From the NCBI RefSeq assembly GCF_041431135.1, contig NZ_CP107799.1, forward strand, positions 248,001 through 312,000: a stretch of DNA of 64,000 bases, given 5' to 3'. Numbering within the stretch: the first letter of the stretch is position 1; each line of letters starts with the position of its first letter. The DNA is from Streptomyces sp. NBC_00554 (GTDB lineage: Bacteria > Actinomycetota > Actinomycetes > Streptomycetales > Streptomycetaceae). A program made the translations under genes and the position numbers. This document shows positions 40,665-48,662 of the stretch, in pieces. Below the pieces are notes generated by a model. It did no database searches and was not told the origin of the DNA. It saw nothing but the letters and a program-made list of their open reading frames with translations.

Positions 40665-42120
40665 CGTCCCAGACCCTCCAGCCCTCCCACCGGCCGATCC
40701 GGCGGCACGGCACGCGGCTTGGCTGCTCGCGATGCTGGACATCACCGTTCCGGAATGCCCGAGCGTCACGGCACCCGACGTTCCGCCGAGCGGGGCTCTG
40801 CCGGACTGGGCCGCGTCCGGAGCGATGGCACTGACCGGCCGGTGCGACGGACCGCCGCTCGCCGCCCCCGGATACGCGGCGAGCGCTGTCCATGGCGCGC
40901 TCGCCGTGTTCGGCGCGCTGAGCGGTGCTCACGCGCTGCCCGACGCCGGGCTTCTGGGGGAACGCGCGGCTCTCATGGCGCTGACACGACGGGGACCGTG
41001 GTCGGCCGGCGGCGCGTTCCGGGTGCTGCGGGCGCGGGACGGCTGGGCCGGGGTGTCCCTGGCACGGCAGGCCGACCGTGAGCTGGTGCCGGCTCTCGTC
41101 GGGGACACCGTCGAAGAGGTGAACTGCTGGGCGGCACTTACCTCCTGGGTCCGCGGACAGCCGGCCGCCACGGTCGCCGAGCGGGCCCAGCTGCTCGGTA
41201 TCCCGGCTGCCGCTGTACCCGTCCGCCCCGGTGCGGCCGACGACGAGCAGGCCGCCCGCCGGGCCGCGCTGAGAGCGGAGGTCTCCCCCATCGTGCCTCT
41301 CCCGCACGGGCCGGGCGGCGAACCCTTGTCCCCTACCATCCCGACGCCGCTGCTGGCCCGTCACGGCGGACCGCGACGGCACGGACGTACGCATCCGCTG
41401 GTCGTCGACCTGACCTCTCTGTGGGCAGGACCTCTCTGCTCATCCCTGCTGGGCCTCGCCGGGGCTCACGTCATCAAGGTCGAGACTCCCGGACGTCCGG
41501 ACGGCGCGCGCTTCGGGTCGCCCGCCTTCTACGACCTGCTCCATGCCGGACACGCCTCGGTTGCCCTCGACCTCTCGTCGCCCGAGGGCCGCGAGGCGCT
41601 GCGACGGCTCGTCGTACGGGCGGACCTCGTCCTTGAGTCGTCGCGCCCGCGGGCTCTGCGACAGCTCGGCATCGACGCCGAGGAGGTGGTGGCCTCGGGC
41701 ACTAGCTGGCTGAGCATCACGGCGTACGGCCGCACGGGACCCTGGAGCAACCGGGTCGGTTTCGGCGACGACGTCGCAGCCGCGGCGGGCCTGATCGTCC
41801 GGGACGAGGGCGCCGTGCTGCCCTGCGCGGACGCGCCGGCAGACCCGCTGACCGGGGTGCATGCCGCGGCGTTCGCGGCGGCGGCGCTGCGCGGCGAGCG
41901 GGCGTATCTGCTCGACGTCTCCATGCGGGACGTCACCGCACTCGTCGCACACGGGGCAGTGGAACCACATGCGGTGCGGCGGCAGCCCGGCGGCGGCTGG
42001 CTGGTGGAGACGGCGGACCAGGTGTTCCCGGTCCGCGATCCGCGTGCGCGGGGCGCGAGGCGACCGGCGGCCGCGCTCGGCGCCGACACGGAACGGGTTC
42101 TGCGCGACGGTACGCGGTAA
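40651..42120 (+). CDS. CaiB/BaiF-like CoA-transferase with extra N-terminal partial domain
   Basis: The 489-residue protein has a family III CoA-transferase core at its C-terminal side (about 245-450): VVDLTSLWAGPLCSSLLGLAGAHVIKVE, SITAYGRTGPW and a probable catalytic Asp in GFGDDVAAAAGL. Its first 230 residues resemble the middle and small domain of the same family (ASGAMALTGRCDGPP, then QLLGIPAAAV). It therefore looks like a rearranged or fused transferase, as does the crotonase before it. I start at GTG 40651, inside the crotonase's last codons. Confidence 0.78.
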   Translation: MSITDVPDPPALPPADPAARHAAWLLAMLDITVPECPSVTAPDVPPSGALPDWAASGAMALTGRCDGPPLAAPGYAASAVHGALAVFGALSGAHALPDAGLLGERAALMALTRRGPWSAGGAFRVLRARDGWAGVSLARQADRELVPALVGDTVEEVNCWAALTSWVRGQPAATVAERAQLLGIPAAAVPVRPGAADDEQAARRAALRAEVSPIVPLPHGPGGEPLSPTIPTPLLARHGGPRRHGRTHPLVVDLTSLWAGPLCSSLLGLAGAHVIKVETPGRPDGARFGSPAFYDLLHAGHASVALDLSSPEGREALRRLVVRADLVLESSRPRALRQLGIDAEEVVASGTSWLSITAYGRTGPWSNRVGFGDDVAAAAGLIVRDEGAVLPCADAPADPLTGVHAAAFAAAALRGERAYLLDVSMRDVTALVAHGAVEPHAVRRQPGGGWLVETADQVFPVRDPRARGARRPAAALGADTERVLRDGTR

Positions 42121-42187
42121 CACTCGGCCGGTTGACGCCCGGGCGACCCGCCCCTGTTCCCGGCGGTCCCGCCCCTGTCGAGCAATC

Positions 42188-42258
42188 GGAGGGCAGTCCT
42201 CAGCCAGGCCATCAGAAGGGCAGCCCTCGGTCTGAGATTCAGAAGGGCAGCCCTCGGA
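42188..42258. repeat. Three-copy direct repeat at the 3' end of TetR gene B
   Basis: GGGCAG(C/T)CCTC units occur at 42191, 42218 and 42245, exactly 27 bases apart, with the last two nearly identical over 17 bases. On the minus strand each of those two encodes RGLPF and then a stop, so the end of the TetR gene appears to have been duplicated downstream of its own stop. Confidence 0.75.
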
Positions 42259-42895
42259 TGACGATCCGTGCCGCCTCCCGCAGCATCTCGTCGAGCTCGG
42301 GACCATCCTCACCCGGCTCACGCCATGCGTACTCCCGCAGCGCCAGATGCAGCGCGGAGACCAGCATGCCGGCCTGGACACGTGCCTCCATGTCGGCTGC
42401 CGGCTTTCCGGCACGCGCTGCGAAGGCGTCCGCCACCGGCGGCAGCGCGGCGAAGTTCTCGCGCATCCATACCGACTGCAGCCCCGGTTCGGTACGTGTG
42501 AGCCGCATCAGGTCCAGGACAACACGCAGCGTGACGGGGTCGGTGTCCCCCAGCCAGAGGTCGTCGTCGAGCGCCTCGATCAGCGGACGGTCGACGGGCC
42601 ACTCGCCCAGCCGTCGGCTCAGCCGCTCCGCGCCGAAGGCCAGCAGCGGGGTGACGCAGTCTTCCTTCGACGGGAAGTAGCGCCACAGTGTTCTGGTCGA
42701 AATGCCGACCGTCTCGGCGATCTCGGCCGCCGAGGTTCCCTCGACGCCTTGCGCGGTGAACAGCTCCACCGCGGCCTTCGCGATCTCCAGCCGGGCGGCG
42801 GCCTTGCGCAGTTCCGACAGTGGGGGGCGTCCTACGCGCGGCTCGCCACCCAGTCCTTCCGGCTTCCGCCGTGGCTGCAGCTGCGCCGCATCCAT
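42239..42895 (-). CDS. TetR-family regulator B
   Basis: The 218-residue protein has a helix-turn-helix at about 58-80 (EGTSAAEIAETVGISTRTLWRYFPSKEDC) and a C-terminal domain with an acidic end. It converges on the CoA-transferase gene and points away from the two membrane-protein genes at 43101-45352. Its target is uncertain: the membrane-protein genes are on the same strand 205 bases upstream, with no gene in between. Confidence 0.92.
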   Translation of the reverse strand: MDAAQLQPRRKPEGLGGEPRVGRPPLSELRKAAARLEIAKAAVELFTAQGVEGTSAAEIAETVGISTRTLWRYFPSKEDCVTPLLAFGAERLSRRLGEWPVDRPLIEALDDDLWLGDTDPVTLRVVLDLMRLTRTEPGLQSVWMRENFAALPPVADAFAARAGKPAADMEARVQAGMLVSALHLALREYAWREPGEDGPELDEMLREAARIVIRGLPF

Positions 42896-43100
42896 GGTTC
42901 TCCCGTCCTCACCCAGGGCACGGTCCCGTCCGCGTCACCAAAGGTCAGCCTATCCGCAGCGGCCGTTTGCGCTGTCGTACCGACGGCAGCCGCAGCCGCG
43001 TATGCCCGGCCCGTGAAATACCCTCCGGTCCTGTGAACTGCACACCGCCGCGTCCCGGGGACCTGAACAGGCTCCAGGACGCAGCGGTGTTCCGGAACGT

Positions 43101-44198
43101 TCAGCTTCCGGTCGCGACGACGCCGGCCATCGCCTTGTCATCCCTGGCGAGCGATGTGTCCTCCTCCGGCACCCCACCGCCGCGCTTCTTGCCCCGGCCG
43201 CTCAACAACTGCGCCGCGATGTTCAGCACCAGGCCCGCCACGGCCCAGACGAGCAGGGTCACCACATGTCCGCCCACTCCGTCCCCGCCGAAGTAGAGGA
43301 TGGAGCGCACCGATTCCACAGCGGCGGGGGCAGGCAGGACGTCGTGCAGGAACTGGAAGAAGCCCGACTCGATGTACGGCGTCAGCGCGCCACCGGACGC
43401 GGGCACTCCCAGGAACATGAAGATCGTGACGGCCGGAATGACAGCCAGCGGACCCAGGAAACGCGCGAAGAGGGCGGTGCCGAGGCCGATGCCGAAGACT
43501 GTCAGCCAGCCCACACCGAGCACCTGCGCGGCGTGCCCGTCGAAGGCCCCGATGACCGGGCCCACCACCAGCCAGATGGACAGGGTCATCAACGCGGCCC
43601 AGCCCACGAGCACCGGGACGAGTCGACGCACCTGGAGGAGCTCCGGGGCCGCGACGCTCATGATGACGACGAAGACGAAGCCCGCCATGATCCAGCCGAT
43701 GGTCAGGTAGAGACTCGTGGTACCCATGCTGTCCTGGGTGGGCAGCGGTGCGACGTCCGTGGTCTGCAGTTCGACCTTCTGCTGCTCGGCGACCGTGGTG
43801 AATATCTGTGTCACCACCTGCTTGAGGCTGGTTCCCTGAGCCCCTGCCACGTAGAGCGTGGCGTCCTGGTTCTGCGCCGACGGCATCACGTAGGCACCAC
43901 CGATCTCCTGGTCGAGCAGGAGCTGCCTGGCCTCGCCGACGGTGTCGACGACCCGCACATCCAGGGCGTCACCGGCCTCTTTCCCAAGGTTCTGGGCCAT
44001 TCCCTGGGCCTGCTGCGCGCTGCTGCTCACCAACGCGACCGGCAGGTTGTTCGGTGTCGGCCCGTGCATCGCCGAAGTGAAGATGCCGACCATCAGGGCG
44101 GTCATGAGGAAGGGAAACAAGGCCAGGATGGTGTATTTGGTCTTGTTCGATATCTGCTTCGCGGGTGGCGCCGCGGCAGGTGTGTCAGTGGTGATCAC
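43101..44198 (-). CDS. Polytopic membrane protein, ABC-2/YhgE-like (copy 1)
   Basis: The 365-residue protein has one N-terminal membrane helix (about 25-45), an extracytoplasmic domain of about 130 residues (VDTVGEARQLLLDQEIGGAYVMP), and five C-terminal helices, the order of YhgE/Pip and DUF3533-type proteins. It has no ATPase partner gene here. The following gene encodes a clear paralog. Such proteins are linked to export or envelope functions, but none is established for this one. The tail is charged (SGRGKKRGG). Only 38 bases separate the two genes, so they form one operon. Confidence 0.8.
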   Translation of the reverse strand: MITTDTPAAAPPAKQISNKTKYTILALFPFLMTALMVGIFTSAMHGPTPNNLPVALVSSSAQQAQGMAQNLGKEAGDALDVRVVDTVGEARQLLLDQEIGGAYVMPSAQNQDATLYVAGAQGTSLKQVVTQIFTTVAEQQKVELQTTDVAPLPTQDSMGTTSLYLTIGWIMAGFVFVVIMSVAAPELLQVRRLVPVLVGWAALMTLSIWLVVGPVIGAFDGHAAQVLGVGWLTVFGIGLGTALFARFLGPLAVIPAVTIFMFLGVPASGGALTPYIESGFFQFLHDVLPAPAAVESVRSILYFGGDGVGGHVVTLLVWAVAGLVLNIAAQLLSGRGKKRGGGVPEEDTSLARDDKAMAGVVATGS

Positions 44199-44236
44199 AG
44201 TCTCTCCAGATACTGGCGGGTGGGGACGGACGCGGT

Positions 44237-45352
44237 TCAGGCGGAGGCCATGGCTTCGGAGGAGACCGAGTCGGCCGTGATGTGCTCCGCCTCCGCGGCG
44301 GCGCGTCCCTTCTTCCTCCGGTGGCGCAACAGGTCGATGCCCGCGGTCAGCAGCAACCCGGCCACCGCCCAGACGCCCAGCACCACGAGATGTCCGCCGG
44401 CCCCGTCACCCCCGAAGTAGAGGACCGAGCGAAGTGCCTCACCCGCGGCCGGCAGCGGAAGCACCTGGTGCAGGAACGTGAACATTCCGGGCACCGTGTA
44501 GATCGACATCATGATGTTGGAGGACGGCACCCCGAGGAACATGAAGAGGGCGAGGCCGGGGAGCACGGCCAGCGGTCCGAAGAGCCGCGCGAGCAGGGTC
44601 TGTGCCATCGCCACGGAGAAGACCGACAGCCAGCCGAGGCCGAGGAGGGCCCACGCATGACCGTCGACGGCTCCGATGACGGGTCCGACGAGTAGCCACA
44701 CCACCGTGCTCATCACGGCGGCCCAGCCGGCCATCAGCGGCACCATCCGGCGCAGTGAGGCGAGTTCGGGGGCACCACTACTCACCACGGTGACCACCAG
44801 ATAGCCCGAGAGCATCCAGCCGATAGCGGTGAACAGGACGGTGATGCCCATGCCGTCGGAAGCGGGCAGTGGCGCTACGTCCTTGTGGTCCATGTCGAGG
44901 TGCTGCGCATCGGCGACCGGCTGGAAGATCGACTCGACGATGCTCGCCTGGGCGGCGCCGGCCGCCTGAGCCGTGTAGAGGACGGCGTCGCCGTCCGCGC
45001 TGGTCGGCAGGGCGAAAGCGCCGGAGATCTCACGGTCGTGCAGCAACTGCTCGGCCTCGGCCACCGTGGACACCACACGGACGTCCAACGGCGACCCATC
45101 CGTCGCCTCCAGGCTCGACGCGAGCTGCTCGGCCTGTGCGCTCTGCCCCACGACGGCCACCGGCATGTCCTGGGGGCTCGGCGAGTGCATGGCGCCGGAG
45201 TAGACGCTCACCAGGAGCATCACTATCAGGAACGGGAACATCACCATGAAGACGTACTTCTTGGCGCCGCCCGGCAGCGGCATGGGGCCGCCTCCTTGAT
45301 GCCCGGCCCCCGGACCGGCACCGGACGTCCCCGACGCCTTTTCGGCTTCCAT
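44237..45352 (-). CDS. Polytopic membrane protein, ABC-2/YhgE-like (copy 2)
   Basis: This 371-residue paralog of copy 1 shares the layout and motifs (VAEAEQLLHDREISGAF, DVAPLPASDGMG, GPVIGAVDGHA, LYFGGDGAGGH). The start at 45352 has GGAGAG four bases before it; an upstream frame to 45406 is less likely. It is first in the two-gene operon and divergent from TetR gene C at 45631, which is the best candidate regulator. The pair may work as a heterodimeric membrane complex. Confidence 0.8.
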   Translation of the reverse strand: MEAEKASGTSGAGPGAGHQGGGPMPLPGGAKKYVFMVMFPFLIVMLLVSVYSGAMHSPSPQDMPVAVVGQSAQAEQLASSLEATDGSPLDVRVVSTVAEAEQLLHDREISGAFALPTSADGDAVLYTAQAAGAAQASIVESIFQPVADAQHLDMDHKDVAPLPASDGMGITVLFTAIGWMLSGYLVVTVVSSGAPELASLRRMVPLMAGWAAVMSTVVWLLVGPVIGAVDGHAWALLGLGWLSVFSVAMAQTLLARLFGPLAVLPGLALFMFLGVPSSNIMMSIYTVPGMFTFLHQVLPLPAAGEALRSVLYFGGDGAGGHLVVLGVWAVAGLLLTAGIDLLRHRRKKGRAAAEAEHITADSVSSEAMASA

Positions 45353-45467
45353 CGACTCTCCTTCGCAGTGCGGCGATACACCTGCACATGAGGCGGAACG
45401 TGACAATCAGGCCAGCTCAGTCACTGCCGACCAACTGTCCAGGCTTCGAGCGTACGCCTTTTTGCCA

Positions 45468-45497
45468 CCGTGCGCCATTTTCGTCTCCGTGTGCCAT
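45468..45497. promoter_or_regulatory. Direct-repeat site in the membrane-protein/TetR C divergent promoter
   Basis: CCGTG(C/T)GCCAT occurs at 45468 and 45487, 19 bases apart (about two helical turns), in the 278-base divergent gap. It is a candidate operator for TetR C. An AT-rich ATAAATTA follows the second copy and could be part of a promoter. I see nothing else in this gap. Confidence 0.4.
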
Positions 45498-45630
45498 AAA
45501 TTAGGGTGAGGCAAGGGAGGCACCCAGAGCGATGGGATGCGGGGCACGGGCAAAGGGCTCTCCGGACGGCACGCGCCCGAACCGCGGATGAGGCTCTTCA
45601 CTAGGCTCACCTGCAAGGGAGAGGACCAGC

Positions 45631-46371
45631 ATGAGCACGCAGGCGGCAGGCAAGGGGCGGGCACGAAGCCCTCGCGGACAGGGCGAGCAGCTACGCAGGG
45701 AGATCCTGCGTGCGGTGGGGCGGCTGCTCGACGAGTGGGGCGGAGTGGAGAAGCTCACCATGCGCGCTGTGGCGCGCGAGGCGGGCGTGGCTGCCCCGAG
45801 CATCTACCTGCACTTCTCCGACAAGGCGGAGCTCGTGTGGGCAGCCCTGGAGGACAAGTACGAGGATCTCGCGGCACGCATGCGCGCGGCCGACGCGAAC
45901 GCTGCCGACACCGGAGCGAACGCACGTGAGGGGCTCCGCGCCCAGGCGCACGCCTACTGCCGGTTCGCGAGCGAATTCCCCGGTCATTACCGGCTGATGT
46001 ACGAGGTGCGCCAGCCGTCCGTCCCGACGGCCCGTCTCCACCGGCACCCGTCCCGGCATGTCTCGCTCTCCTTGCGCGAGGGTCTCGCCCGATGCCGAGC
46101 GGCCGGATACCCACTCGCGATGCCCGATGAACAGGCGGCACAGACGCTCTGGGCGGGACTGCACGGTTTCATCGCGCTCCAGCACGCCCTGTCGAGCGCC
46201 GCCCAGGTGCAGGAGCCGGTGGAGCCCCTCGCCGACGGCCTCGTCGACGCCCTGATTCCGGCGGAGCCCGCCGACGGGGCCCAACCGCCGGCGGCCGACA
46301 CCGAAGCGGCACGGCGCATCCGGGCGATCCTGTCGGGACAGGGCGATTCGGCTTCACCGGAAGCGAGTTGA
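45631..46371 (+). CDS. TetR-family regulator C
   Basis: The 246-residue protein has a helix-turn-helix at about 45-70 (TMRAVAREAGVAAPSIYLHFSDKAELVWAA) and a WHG-type C-terminal domain (ARLHRHPSRHVSLSLREGL, TLWAGLHGFIALQHA). GGGAGAGG lies upstream of the ATG. The divergent arrangement with the two membrane proteins suggests that it represses them in response to a small hydrophobic ligand. Confidence 0.93.
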   Translation: MSTQAAGKGRARSPRGQGEQLRREILRAVGRLLDEWGGVEKLTMRAVAREAGVAAPSIYLHFSDKAELVWAALEDKYEDLAARMRAADANAADTGANAREGLRAQAHAYCRFASEFPGHYRLMYEVRQPSVPTARLHRHPSRHVSLSLREGLARCRAAGYPLAMPDEQAAQTLWAGLHGFIALQHALSSAAQVQEPVEPLADGLVDALIPAEPADGAQPPAADTEAARRIRAILSGQGDSASPEAS

Positions 46372-46439
46372 TGCGACGCCACGGGCTCCGTGCGTGCCGC
46401 CCAGCGGGGCGACGCGAGGAGCGCCGTCACACGAGGCCA

Positions 46440-46810
46440 GACGGCGCACGCTCCCCCGGGCCCGCAGAACTCGTGGGAACGTCACCTCCCGCCGAACGGC
46501 ACGGCCTTGGCCATCTGGCGTCATACCCAGCGAGTTGTCCGGCGCTCATCGACGCACGGGTCTTGTGTACGTGGGGGTCCAGATGGCCGGCGCGATGGCA
46601 TTGACGGTAATGCCGTACCGCCCCCACTTCACGGCGGCGGACCGCGTCCAGGCGACAACAGCCCCCTTGGCAGCGGCGTAAGCGGCCTTGCCCGGGTACC
46701 CCTGAACACCGGCGGCGGAAGCGAAGTTGACGATCCGGCCACCCCGCTCCTTGAGGTGGCCGAAGGCCGCCTGGTTCAGATAGAAGCCCCCCGCCCAAGC
46801 CGCGGCTGCA
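46440..46810 (-). pseudogene. Short-chain dehydrogenase remnant
   Basis: One frame carries an SDR C-terminal half: GGRIVNFASAAGVQGYPG, AAYAAAKGAVVAWTRSAA (catalytic Tyr/Lys) and GITVNAIAPAIWTPTY. It then meets a stop at 46546. The sequence goes on in another frame as KTRASMSAGQLAGYDA and in a third as AKAVPFGGR, the normal order for the family. The N-terminal Rossmann part is missing. So at least two frameshifts and a 5' truncation have destroyed this gene. Confidence 0.75.
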
Positions 46811-47124
46811 CGCACTGTGGCCGGCGGTGCCGCAGTACGCGCTCTTCGCTTCCCGCTCGCCGTCGCCACGGCTGTCACCTTGGCCCTGCCCATGCGAGCC
46901 GCCGATCCCCCGTCACACCTGGTGCACCGCGAGCTCGCACTGAGTACCCGGCATAGCCGTTCCGAGTGTCGGGCGAGAACTGCATCATCCCGAACGATGC
47001 GGCGGACCGGGGAAGTTGTTGATCTCATTGCCGGAGCGACCTCGGCCGCGCCGGCGAAGCCCATGCACAGCGCCGTCGCGACGGTGACCGCGCTCAGGCG
47101 AAGGCGAAACCTTCGGCATCTCAC
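46811..47124 (-). other. Decayed region with a secretion-signal-like start
   Basis: The minus strand opens at 47124 with MRCRRFRLRLSAVTVATALC, a basic then hydrophobic stretch ending in an Ala-rich cleavage-like site, as in exported proteins. The frame then loses sense and runs into the SDR remnant. A neighbouring frame reads FGMMQFSPDTRNGYAGY, faintly like a transglycosylase. I take this as the eroded start of a secreted-protein gene, with low certainty. Nothing else is visible up to the operators at 47209. Confidence 0.3.
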
Positions 47125-47208
47125 ATGGGGCTCGCATGGCGGGCACGTCGAGAGGCGGCCCCTCAGTACGCGAGCCGCAGCGGGCGGAACCCGTGGAACC
47201 TTGATTAC

Positions 47209-47248
47209 CGGTACATACGTACCGTAAGTTAGCGGTACATCTGTACGG
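47209..47248. promoter_or_regulatory. Two palindromic boxes upstream of TetR gene D
   Basis: CGGTACATACGTACCG (47209-47224) and CGGTACATCTGTACGG (47233-47248) are palindromes of the same GGTACAT-x-x-GTAC(C/G) form with centres 24 bases apart. They end 20 bases before the TetR ATG and fit a twin-site autoregulatory operator. Confidence 0.7.
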
Positions 47249-47267
47249 ATAGGCAGAGGGAGCGGTA

Positions 47268-47918
47268 ATGCAGAAGGTGACCGACGGACGCCTCGCGCGC
47301 GGCGAGGCCCGGAGGGAACTGCTGCTCGACGCGGCGGTGAGCATCGTCGGCGAGCAGGGCCTGGGCGCGCTCACCCACCGTGCCGTCGCCGCCGCCGCGG
47401 CCGTGTCGCTCGCTTCGGTCACCTACCACTACCCGTCGGCCGATGACCTCCGCCGGGCAGCGTTCGAGCACGCCGGCTCGCGCATCGGCCTTGAGTTCCT
47501 GTGGCTCGTCACCCGCGCCGCCGAGGAGCCCGACGCCCTTCCAGACATCTGCGGCGACTTCACGGCGCGTCTCGTCACCGAGCGGCGGATCGACACCATC
47601 GCCGTTTTCGAGATGATCCTCGCGGCCGGTCACGACCCCGAACTCGGGCCGGTCAAGCGACTTCTCGAACTGCGCCTCGCCCGCCTCCTGACCCCTTACG
47701 TCGGCTCGGACGAGGCCGCGTTCACCGTGACCGCCGCGCTGCAAGGCCTCGTACTCACAGCCCTCTCGCCCGATCGGGCACGTGAACCCGGTCGACTGCG
47801 GGTCGCGGTGAGCGATCTCATCCGCCGCTACCGCGCCACCCCCGGCGGGCCGGTCCCCCCGCATGTCGCCCCACCCCCCGCAGGAGAAGCCCCATGGAAC
47901 CCTTCCTCTCCGCCCTGA
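47268..47918 (+). CDS. TetR-family regulator D
   Basis: The 216-residue protein has the helix-turn-helix near 35-60 (ALTHRAVAAAAAVSLASVTYHYPSADDL). GAGGGAG precedes the ATG, and the twin palindromes lie just upstream. Its end overlaps the next gene, a membrane protein, by 25 bases in another frame, so the two are co-transcribed and probably functionally linked. Confidence 0.92.
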   Translation: MQKVTDGRLARGEARRELLLDAAVSIVGEQGLGALTHRAVAAAAAVSLASVTYHYPSADDLRRAAFEHAGSRIGLEFLWLVTRAAEEPDALPDICGDFTARLVTERRIDTIAVFEMILAAGHDPELGPVKRLLELRLARLLTPYVGSDEAAFTVTAALQGLVLTALSPDRAREPGRLRVAVSDLIRRYRATPGGPVPPHVAPPPAGEAPWNPSSPP

Positions 47919-48580
47919 GCGGCCTCGCCTGGACGATCGTCTACATGGCCGCGATCCGGATCGGGTTCCGTCAACGGACCTACGCGATACCCCTGGCCGC
48001 GCTGGCCCTCAACTTCGCCTGGGAGACCACGTACACGGTGCACGACCTCATGGGCACGATGTCGCTCCAGGGCTACGTGAACCTCGTCTGGGCACTGGCC
48101 GACTTCGTCATCGTGTACACCTTCTTCGCCTTCGGGCGCGCCGAGTTCCCGCACTTCGTGACCCGGCCGATGTTCGCCCTCTGGGGCACTCTGGTCTTCG
48201 GCGCCTCGTACGCGGTGCAGTGGCTGTTCCTTGCGGAGTTCGGCGAACACGATGCCACCCGCTACTCGGCCTTCCTGCAGAACCTTCTGATGTCGGCCCT
48301 GTTCATCGCGATGCTCGTCGCGCGCCGTGGCCTGCGCGGACAGACCCTCACGATCGCCGTCGCGAAGTGGCTCGGCACCCTCGCCCCCACCATCCTGATC
48401 GGCGTAATCGACGGCGAGCCGTTTATTCTCGGCATCGGCATCCTGTGCAGCGTCCTCGACCTCGTCTACATCGGACTCGTCCTGCGGCTCCGGGCCCAGC
48501 CCGACGCGCTCTCCGACGCCGGCCCGGCACCTGCGCCGGCCTCGGTGTGGCTCCCGGCCCAACGGGTCACTCCGCCCTGA
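47894..48580 (+). CDS. Integral membrane protein resembling Pyr4-type terpene cyclases
   Basis: The 228-residue protein has seven hydrophobic segments. It contains LNFAWETTYT with Glu44 at the end of the second helix and SVLDLVYIGL with Asp189 in the last. In the Pyr4/PaxB family a Glu and an Asp at these relative places protonate the terpene, and bacterial relatives (drimentine type) exist. Similarity is by layout and these motifs only, and no prenyltransferase gene is nearby, so cyclase function is tentative. CAGGAGAAG precedes the ATG. The C-terminal 30 residues are Ala/Pro-rich. Confidence 0.65.
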   Translation: MEPFLSALSGLAWTIVYMAAIRIGFRQRTYAIPLAALALNFAWETTYTVHDLMGTMSLQGYVNLVWALADFVIVYTFFAFGRAEFPHFVTRPMFALWGTLVFGASYAVQWLFLAEFGEHDATRYSAFLQNLLMSALFIAMLVARRGLRGQTLTIAVAKWLGTLAPTILIGVIDGEPFILGIGILCSVLDLVYIGLVLRLRAQPDALSDAGPAPAPASVWLPAQRVTPP

Positions 48581-48662
48581 CGACCCGCCGTCGCGCGATC
48601 CCGCGGTACCGACCGCGCCACCACTCTTCCAGCAGTTCGAAAATGGCGCGCCGATTTCTGTT

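Noticed and set aside
42188..42258. Possible CRISPR-like array
   Set aside because: Only three units with about 10-base gaps that are themselves similar; no cas genes. It is a short tandem duplication.
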